DNA from: Arthrobotrys musiformis | Taxonomy: Eukaryota; Ascomycota; Orbiliomycetes; Orbiliales; Orbiliaceae | Direction: 5' to 3' | Length of the DNA: 64,000 nt | NCBI GenBank assembly: GCA_036971715.1 | Contig: JAVHJL010000002.1 | Span: 4,744,501-4,808,500, forward strand | Shown: positions 55,971 to 64,000 of the stretch, in pieces | How the letters are laid out: the number at the start of each line of letters is the position of its first letter | Position numbering within the stretch: position 1 is the first letter of the stretch | Notes under the pieces: model-generated | What the model was told of the DNA's origin: nothing | Seen by the model: the letters and a program-made list of their open reading frames with translations, nothing else | The model's database searches: none | Made by a program: the position numbers and the translations under genes

Positions 55971-58900
55971 GATTGGCCGAGGCACTCAAGGATATCACTT
56001 GGAGGCCATATATCCGAAACTGTTGCTAGTATAGTTACCTTGGAGTAATAGCAGAGGATCTTCCCTGAAACCTAAATTGAACAGATTTTAAGAGACCGGC
56101 CTGAAGCCCAAAAGAAAAGCTACTATAAAAAGAAGTAAGAAGCAAAATGACCGCATACCAGGGAGGTCTAGACCATTGATGGTGACAGAGAATAGCTTAC
56201 AACGACGAGTTTAACACAATGGCGAGAACTGTGGAAAATCAGATTAATGTGAACTCGAGCATTGGCATTAACTTAAACCATAAAGCGATGTTATGCCACT
56301 GTATACAACGATACATCCAACATAGTTTCCAGTCGACGTTGTGTATATCAGGCGGCTGATGTGACGATGAAGAGAATTCCCTTCACTGCCATGATGCTCA
56401 TGCTGATACGTGGCCCCACGTTGTCTCGCAAGGCCGCAAGGTTTAGATCCCTCCGCGTGGCAAAAAAAAAAAAAACTTCGCATATAGAAGACCCGCCAGT
56501 TCAACCGAACTTTTCCGATTCCAATATGTGAACTCGGCGTAAACGACCCAGAATGTTTCGATCGTATAGAGTATTCGTGTTGTTGTTATAGTCTATTATA
56601 TTCATACCGTTTCTCTAGATCTATAGATAGGTATCTACCCCTGGGCCTCTTAACTGCAAGCGAGCACTTCATGGACATCAGCTGCCAGATATTATTCTAT
56701 TAATTTTGTATCCATACGTATTGATACAAAATTAGTCCCAGGGCGGGTGAGGAGTTGGTGCATATAATAGATGAACATTCGCGCAAACGTTTGCATTATC
56801 AATGCATTCACGTATACGCCTAGGATCTCAAGGGCTGGGGTAGCTTAGCTAGGATTACCTCAGCCCGACGTGGGTGCGACAGGCCTAGCTGTACATACAT
56901 ATATATAGGTACCTACACATATGATATAATTTTCTGCACTATGGTAATACGATGGATCCAGAAAAAGAATAAATACATAGATAAACGGTTCTTTCACAGT
57001 ACACGACTGATTACATTGCAAGATTAATAGCGAGTTATTTGATTACTCACATGTGTAGGGAGCCGGACGGGTCCGGTTCTGGACATAGTCGACGCCTAGG
57101 ACAAATTCGTTCAAGGCAGCGCTACCAGCCAGCCTGAGACATGTTGATACATATGGTATCATGGTCCAACGACGTTATACGTTATGACAATTGTCTACAA
57201 TAACAATTTAGAAAGCTTTTGCGGGTTGGCGTTTATCAGTACTCTATATTTGTCATCGCTAACAAGCATGGCGGCTTTGTTTGTAATCGGCTTCCCAGGG
57301 TTCCAACAGCAGCTGATTGAGCACCACCTCGATATATATATCGATAGGCTGGAATTTTAGAAGCACCTTTGATCTTGCCATAACGGTCAGGAGGTGTTGT
57401 ATCGGCTTTCACAATCGGCTTTATAATTCGGTGTTTATAATTCGGTCGATTTGTGTGGCAAGACAACAAGCAAATCCAACAAGCGAAAGTGCCACAATGC
57501 ACATGCAGTAGCGCATCCCGAGCGGCAGCTTCATGAATTCAACGAAAACCCTTATTTATATATTCATGAAAAGCAACGATGAAAATATACAAATTAGTGT
57601 ATAGGAAATCAAGTTGCCAGAATCTTCGTTCTACCCTATTTTTTGCGTAGGTACGGTTTTAGTCGAATTGCTAACATTCATGATCATGAGAGAGGTGGCA
57701 GGTTGGCAGGTTGTAATCCAACTGATATGATTACAACAAGCAAACTGCTGCCTGCATATGCTGCAAGTGACTATAAACAAACACACTGGCAATCTGTTGG
57801 ACTCGAGGCTACAACATTAAAATCTGTTCAAGTTTCAAGCCCTTTCAACAAGTTTGTAACAAATGTAATTACGTAACCATATTTCTGGGAAGCTATACAT
57901 ATATATGAATTTGCTACATGCAGGTTTAGGATAATGTATTTTCGTGGTGGGTTTCAGCATGCTAGAGTTGAAACTTCATTTTCCAGTGCGTGCTGTCATA
58001 TTATCACATTCATCCTGGGAACGAGACTAACATTCATCCTAAATATTTGAGTTACTTACCTCATGCACGCGACCTAAAAAGTATCATGCAAGATTTAGTA
58101 TATCCTATTCAATCTTGGCTTATTGGGACAATATTTGTTGAATACTGTATTGAAGTTTGTCTCCTGCACAGCACTACCGTCTGTATTAAAGCCCCCATAG
58201 AAGTTATTTCGAGGCAAGATCAAAGAAGGATGCTCTACATTTTTTTTGTTTGTCTCTGTAACCTCCTAGGTGTGAAAAAGATGAAGGATTTCTTCTTGCC
58301 GCAGCGATATGGGAAGGCTCACGATTTTTGATCCGAATTGATCAAAGGCTGAAATCGAGGAACTGCAATGCAACATGCAGGAAAGAGCAAGCAAATTGGC
58401 ATTTGTCGATCCCGGTTCCATTTGCTATTTTAATGGAGCAAGAAACCAATTGCAAAGGAAATGGCGAACTCATGCCTATCTTGTGACTACAAAAGTAATG
58501 TGGACGGGGCCGGGTACGCATATCTACACGTGTTTAAAACGGCCCGAGTACTCGAGTACGCCACTCCATCTTCGAATATCTAGTATTGATATAAGACTAA
58601 TGTAGCTATAGATATATATCAAGAACTATGAAACTCTTATAAAATATTTTGCGATGGCGGCCCCCGGTAAGAGACGCATGTCCTCATTAAATAGATAGCT
58701 AGACGCAACCATTCAGTATCAGATATCATTGAATTTAGATTTTCTAGCTAGTCTAATATGTTTGTAGAATCCAACTAATGTAGTATTTGCTGGGAATTCC
58801 AAGTTTAAGGGCCTTTCTACGTTGTAAAACTGTCGTGATCGATTCTGGACTAACGGTCGGCGTAATTTGATTTCTTGAGGCACCCGCAGTTACATGTCAT

Positions 58901-59573
58901 CCCATATAGCAACCGATGAGGGGAGGGGTTAGTGTAGATATACATGTATTTAATATTTCGGTGTTTATAAATTAGATACTTTGATTTATTTTAAATTTTG
59001 TGCATGTTACCATCGAAGGTTCCTGGTGGATAAGATAGAAATACCAGCCAAAAGCCCAAAGGTTTATATATTGTTCGGGTACTTTGGTTGACGGTCAGCT
59101 CTCTCATGAGAAAATGTTGATCCCATCGGCTCCCATCCATAATACTATCAGCCGCCCCGTTTGAAAGAAACCTTGCACTAATAATAGGCAAACCTCTGAG
59201 CAGTCTGAATGAACCAATAGGGTCATATTGGAGCCTGGAATCCTATCGGGAGACTCGGTCTGTTTGCCCATAAACAAATATACGTGGATCTAACCACGGC
59301 CCCCTCGATTTATTAGGTTCCTCTAGCCCCCGCCATATCATACTGCTCATTTACCTGTTTTCAACCATAGGCACCAGATCCACAGAAAGCTATCAAATGA
59401 AACCTTAAACGGAAAACCAAAGCGTCATTAGTATCATCGAGATTACACAACACTCAACTACTTAATTCCCCTGTGCATCTACTCAAATTTAACACTGCAT
59501 CTTCGGCGGCTATAAGCATCGCTTCATTCATTGAATAATCCGAACCCCTAAGCCCCCCCTACACAAAAAAACT
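55971..59573. other. gene-free region
   Basis: About 3.6 kb with no supported gene. It has a 13-base A-run at about 56461, many TATA-rich stretches and a run of short TACATACATATATATAGGTACC-like motifs near 56893. Confidence 0.4.
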
Positions 59574-60652
59574 ATGTCTACTACCCTTGATAAAATCATT
59601 CAAACCGTCAGCTTTGCCAACAACTGTCTGGACTTGGCTCTCAAAGTGACGGAATTGTTCCAAAAATGGAACCTCGCAGATGGTGCTGATAATGAACAGC
59701 ATGGTAAGCATGGTCTCCCTCAAACAAATAAATAATCGTTTGGAAAGTTTGCTCACTATAAACCACGCTGTCGTCTGTAGGGCTATTAAGTCTAGATGAT
59801 CCACCACAGCCCGGCCGGGTTGCTCGACTCACTCGCGGCCGTCAGTTACTCTTTCCAATAGTCGATGCTACTGGGGGGGATTACGAAGACCATTCATAGG
59901 CTTCAGATCCTAAACCCTTCCGGGGAACTACACATATCAGTGCGTCTTAACACACCCTTCCCTCGCTGAGCCATTCCTTGACCGCGTGTTCGACGTCCTG
60001 AGTGAATAATGCTAACTAGCTATCGTATTTATTTTACAGTTCCAAAAATTCTTGCCACGAGGCGACAACTTTGACCATCGGCTACGGTTGCTTCCCGCTC
60101 GTCCGTACATTCGGATTCGGTGGTAATGAAATCGACGATGCCTCCAGGACATTCGAGGACAGGTGTATCCTTTTTAAACTTTTGCTTAAAGCCTGAGACG
60201 AAAAAAAAGAGACGTACACTATCCTTCTGCAACGGGGGCCGGACCCACCAAAATGGAGTGGTGGATTCTTAATCAATGCGGCTGTGAAGAAAGGTTTATC
60301 ATTTTTATATAAAGTCGATATCCTTTATTAGGGGAGGGATAGGTGTGCTAGATACTACGCTAAGCATGCATAATACGCTATCTATGGCTCCATCAACTCA
60401 ATACTTTCCAGACCTCAGCTATGCCAATATCGGGGAAGCTTTGAAGACAAATTTGCAAAGAGGGACAGGAGCAAGGAGCCTACTTTTCCCATTAATCCTC
60501 CACCTGCGGATACGCACACATCACGCAGATGTGGGGTAGTGATCGGATAATGTAGCTCCAGGGCTACGGTTTTGGAACAGCATTCGCATGTGCTTTGGGA
60601 TTTGGGGGAGTCTGTTGAAAGGACTGCACCAACCAAACAAGAAGTTCCATGA
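59574..60652 (+). pseudogene. decayed multi-exon gene, family not recognised
   Basis: Exon 1 (59574-59703) is clean: MSTTLDKIIQTVSFANNCLD and a further helical stretch, ending in donor GTAAGC. An in-frame exon 2 begins after TGTAG at 59781 (LLSLDDPPQPGRVARLTRGR, then LLFPIVDATGGDYEDHS) but hits TAG at 59897. Directly after, in another frame, LQILNPSGELHISVRLNTPFP looks like its continuation. Further pieces follow: TIGYGCFPLVRTFGFGGNEI (about 60074-60133), QYRGSFEDKFAKRDRSKEPT (about 60440) and GYGFGTAFACALGFGG (about 60562-60609). They sit in different frames without convincing introns. Stops plus frame changes argue for a pseudogene; a complex intron pattern is the alternative. I describe the breaks only and do not join the pieces. 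Confidence 0.4.
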
Positions 60653-62871
60653 CGAAAGTGGTGTGCATGTATGTATTCTTGAACTTGATAGGATCTCTAC
60701 GCGGCAGGCTTATCACCATGTCAATCAAAGCTTCAAGATGGAAAGCACTAGAGTATCGAGCCAGGATCTAGACATGTATCTAGTCATTTATGCCTACCCT
60801 AATCAAACTTACAATTTCTTTCTTTCCTTTTGAGCTTTCTCGTTTAATTATAAATTTGTTGACCTTAAAAAAATTCAATGTCATAAATGAATTCATTTCA
60901 ACGAATCCGAGACTACATTTTTACGAGATCGACGTCGAGAAGCTGCGTATACATATATACATCGACTTTCGTTGGGAAGCTCGACTTGATGTGGTTTTTG
61001 TTTGCAAATTTGGCGGCAACTCTCAGGCGGCATAGGCCGTTTCGGGCATTCTTCAAATCAAATTTAGGGGCAACGGAAAGAAGGGCCCTGCGCAGTCGCA
61101 GTCGCATTTGGTTCACGAGATAAAACCTGCTGGCGTCCTGAGCCCTACATGCACTACAATAATCAAACGGCCTGCTTTCCCAGTTTTTAAATACGCACCT
61201 AGGTATCTATCTATGTGTATATGTATAAATTTCCTACATAGTTGTTGTAGGACCCAAAGGCGGTCAAAATGGGACTACGCAATTGCAAGAAGCAGCGCGG
61301 GCTTGATCCCTCAATCAAATATACCGCCGACGAGTACTGTACTAGTTGAATTTGATGTGAGAGAGAGGGGAGGAGACGTCGATCGGGCTACCCTCCCTTT
61401 TTAAAAGGGGAGATATCAAATGACTAGGATACCGCTGGGTGGGATCCGAAACAAGTTTACATCTATTTATCTCGAAACAAACCAGGCCCATGGAAATACT
61501 CGTTGATCGACGAACACGCAGTTAATCCGCGTGGCTCAACAGTATATGGGTGAACTAAAAACAAAGGAGTTATTTTCCCGGCATCGACATCATACATCCG
61601 TTTCGGCATTGAAACAGATGCCTGAACCGACGAAAGTGCAGCATAATCATTGATATCATATATGTAACCCTTAACACCCCATAGAGCGCAAACTTCTAAA
61701 CAAGGTCTATTTTTGCGAAAGGAGTTATTGGATTCAAACCTAGACAAGTTCATAAACTTAACTTAATTAAAGACTCTTACCTTTGTTCAAATCTCTGAAA
61801 AGAAGGGAAGTTCTAAAATTTCGTTCTACATTCAAATACTTCAAAGTGGTGTCGGGAAATTAGGAACAACACTTAACTGCCGTTATATAGGTATATACAC
61901 ACCTCATCATGTGAGCTTAGCATGATCTTGTGAAATTTAAGGAGGTTAAGTTGATAGGCTCTTAGGACGTTGTGTTTACAAGAGCCGTATACCCCGAATT
62001 AATTGAACTCACAGCCGTCTCGCTTCACGCACCAGACCAACCCCGAATAGATCTTTTGATTCATACAACGCTGAAATTTCTACTTGCAATGTATCCCTCT
62101 TCGATTCAAATAATGACAGGCGGCGAAGCCCAATTTACCACAGCCCCCCATCTCGGGCGATATATATGCCTAGATATATATACACGCCGCGGTGGTATAC
62201 GTATGTACATTGCATTGCATAATATTCTGTTCGAGACGGCAAGCGTTGGATTTTGACTGGGCAACACATATCCAACATCATGCACAATCTCGAGCTAGCA
62301 CCTATAATATACAAGCTCGAGCGAATGCGATGCTGGCATCCGGCCGCCTTCGTATAATATATGTAGGTATATATAATAAAAAAGTTCTGCGAAGGGTGTA
62401 CATAATAAAATATCAGCAGAGCAGCAGGTTAGTGAGACTATAAAATATAAACACGTTCGACTATAATCTTAATATAATGTGAATGTTTTTGTTCTCGCTT
62501 TGTTTATGTTTCTATTCTAGTTCGTGAATTCGAACCGAATGCTAATGCAAGCAAAACCCAGGCGATATATAGAACTATTCTATTCTATTCGGCATGCAGG
62601 ACGGGCTGGTCAGCGCACATTCAAGGTTTAAATGGGCGTGATGTTGCTCATCTTTGAAACAGGGGTAGGGCCTTCCCGTACCCACCTCGCCCTTAATTGG
62701 GATCTTCCGGATTGCGCGCGCGCGCGGCTAGTACTAATATCGTTTTGAAAGCCTCGAAAGTCAATGTAGCTATCTAGGTGAAGATATTCTGCTAAGGGGA
62801 TTGTGTAGTTGTGCTTCAATTGAATGGGAGTGATTGTTCTCGACCGCAGTCGAAGCTCAGCAACGGGCCTC
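60653..62871. other. gene-free region
   Basis: About 2.2 kb, AT-rich, with TATATA runs near 62160-62180 and 62360-62380 and a short alternating GC run (GCGCGCGCGCG) near 62716. No gene supported. Confidence 0.4.
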
Positions 62872-62879
62872 TATAAAAA
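62872..62879 (+). promoter_or_regulatory. TATA box followed by CT-rich leader
   Basis: TATAAAAA stands about 220 bases before the ATG at 63095. The stretch 62910-63010 is strongly C/T-rich (CACCACCATCACCATCACC, then CCTTCCC runs), a usual fungal core-promoter or leader pattern. A spliced 5' UTR is possible, since TTCGTAG precedes the ATG. Confidence 0.5.
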
Positions 62880-63094
62880 CATCCCCTTTGATCTCGAGAC
62901 CCTTTTTCGTACCTTTTCTTTCCCTTCACCACCATCACCATCACCCCCTTCCCTTCTTCCTCTTCTCTATTCCATTCCTTACCCCGTTTTCCCCACCCCC
63001 CTCCTTGTTGCAGTTTTGTTTCGTTTTTATGTTTCGAACTCTTCTTCCATTTGCGAATAAAGGCTAACTTGTAATCATATTCGTAGCCGCTAAG

Positions 63095-64000
63095 ATGGTG
63101 GCTATAAGAAAGATTGCCACTGCTGCCGTTGCTGTCACCAGCACGGCCACCACCACCACCAACGACACAAACGCCGACACGGGGACTGCTCCCCCTCAAA
63201 CCTCTGTTACCGCGTGTGTAACCCTCCGGCGCTCCAGCAGACTCGCCGGCTCCGCCCTGCCCCGCAACCCCGCCCCTGCCATATCCAACAAGAGGAGGGC
63301 TCCAAAAAGGAAGCCCCAAAACACACTCGGGCTGGAGCCCTCCGAGCCCACGGCCCCCACGGCAACGACGGCACAGATCATAGAAACATTCCCGAGACTC
63401 TCCGGGATGTTTCTTGATCAAAGTGTCGAGGGGGCCGATGTAGAACCAGAGATAGCATTTGTGGGCGGGGATATATTCTCCTACGCCGCGGGGCGCCAAA
63501 GGGAGCTGGCTGAGGCGAGGAAAGCGCCGCCTCCCAAGAAACGAAAATCCGGCCCCAAAAGAAAAAGGCCCGACGACAACGACGACGCCAACGAAGGAAG
63601 AGATGTCGTTCGGGATAACCCCAGAAAGCGGTCCTGCCGTTCGCGCTACCGCCCTGGCAACAGATACCCCATTGCGGCTGGCCCACCAGCAGGGACCGCG
63701 GCTCGCATCCAGTATTTGATGGATGAACACAGGTGGCGTAAGTATTCCCCTTGACCAATAACTTGACGATTTAAACACCCACTAGGGAATAGTAAACTAA
63801 CATCTTAGAAAACATAACAGCCGAACAAATAAACGGTGATAATGCTCGGATCCACCTGTGGGACCACCAATACGAGTTGCGAGTCGCGACACACTGTCCC
63901 GCCAGCCGACTCCCCGCCCCCCCTCAAACCACCACTGGCCCTCCAACAAGCGCCACAAAGGCCACCCTAACAGCCAACCCTGAGGCTGACGCCGGTGAAC
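63095..64000 (+). CDS. basic, disordered, probably nuclear protein (3' end outside window)
   Basis: Two exons are visible: 63095-63737 and 63809 to the window edge (intron 71 nt, donor GTAAGT, acceptor TCTTAG, phase 1); 278 complete codons are seen. The start ATG (AAGATGG) is the first in frame. The N-terminus is Ala/Thr-rich and disordered, followed by an Arg/Ser patch (LRRSSRLAGS) and KRRAPKRKP. A more ordered centre contains ETFPRLSGMFLDQSVEGAD and FVGGDIFSYAAGRQREL. A bipartite nuclear-localisation-like signal, PPPKKRKSGPKRKRPDD, is at about residue 149. Exon 2 continues in frame (EQINGDNARIHLWDHQYELR). Third positions are rich in C, so it is genuine coding. Function unknown. Confidence 0.7.

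Noticed and set aside
62816..63778. Long minus-strand open frame (320 codons) over the basic nuclear protein gene
   Set aside because: It is antisense to a GC3-rich coding region with good splice sites and NLS motifs; its product is low-complexity Gly/Arg-rich and has no domain.

Overview
This 64 kb window is nuclear DNA of a filamentous ascomycete (Pezizomycotina). The signs are protein genes split by short GT-AG introns (48 to 158 nt, one with a textbook TACTAAC branch site), a nuclear tRNA-His with an intron beside the anticodon, Kex2-type KR sites in secreted proteins, and families typical of these fungi: a fungal rhodopsin-domain 7-TM protein, a cyanovirin-N homology (CVNH) lectin, a carboxylesterase type B and a sulfate permease. 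Species cannot be named from the sequence. Gene density is low, about one gene per 4 kb, with long gene-free blocks. All product names come from motifs read by eye; no database search was possible.

Layout. 0.4-3.4 kb: a small secreted pre-pro-protein facing a secreted carboxylesterase (4 exons). 5.3-6.6 kb: a two-CVNH lectin joined to a glycine-rich hydrophobic domain. 7.9-10.1 kb: two small multi-pass membrane proteins, followed by a TAC/TAT/TCC low-complexity array. 10.4-16.2 kb: mostly gene-free, with one coding-like island near 13 kb. 16.3-18.9 kb: a SulP sulfate permease with STAS domain. 20.7 kb: tRNA-His(GTG). 21.5-23.1 kb: a SET + MYND protein. 23.1-27.2 kb: gene-free. 27.2-29.6 kb: an ankyrin-repeat protein. 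30.9-32.3 kb: an ACAD10/11-type aminoglycoside-phosphotransferase-fold protein. 32.7-33.5 kb: a secreted, probably GPI-anchored Asn/Gly/Ser repeat protein. 36.4-39.9 kb: an unknown protein interrupted by an in-frame TAG, a BTB/POZ protein and a small unknown. 42.3-43.4 kb: a catalytically degenerate RNase III-like protein with a dsRNA-binding domain. 43.4-49.5 kb: gene-free. 49.5-51.2 kb: the rhodopsin-domain membrane protein. 54.4-55.8 kb: a secretory or membrane protein with a Cys-rich core. 59.6-60.7 kb: a gene-like region broken by stops and frame changes. 63.1 kb to the end: the 5' part of a basic, probably nuclear protein.

There is no sign of one pathway or biosynthetic cluster; the genes look like ordinary neighbours of mixed function. 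The most unusual items are the double-CVNH plus glycine-zipper fusion, the pseudo-RNase III with dsRBD, the open frame interrupted by TAG, and the decayed gene near 60 kb whose two pieces share a GYG...GFGG motif.
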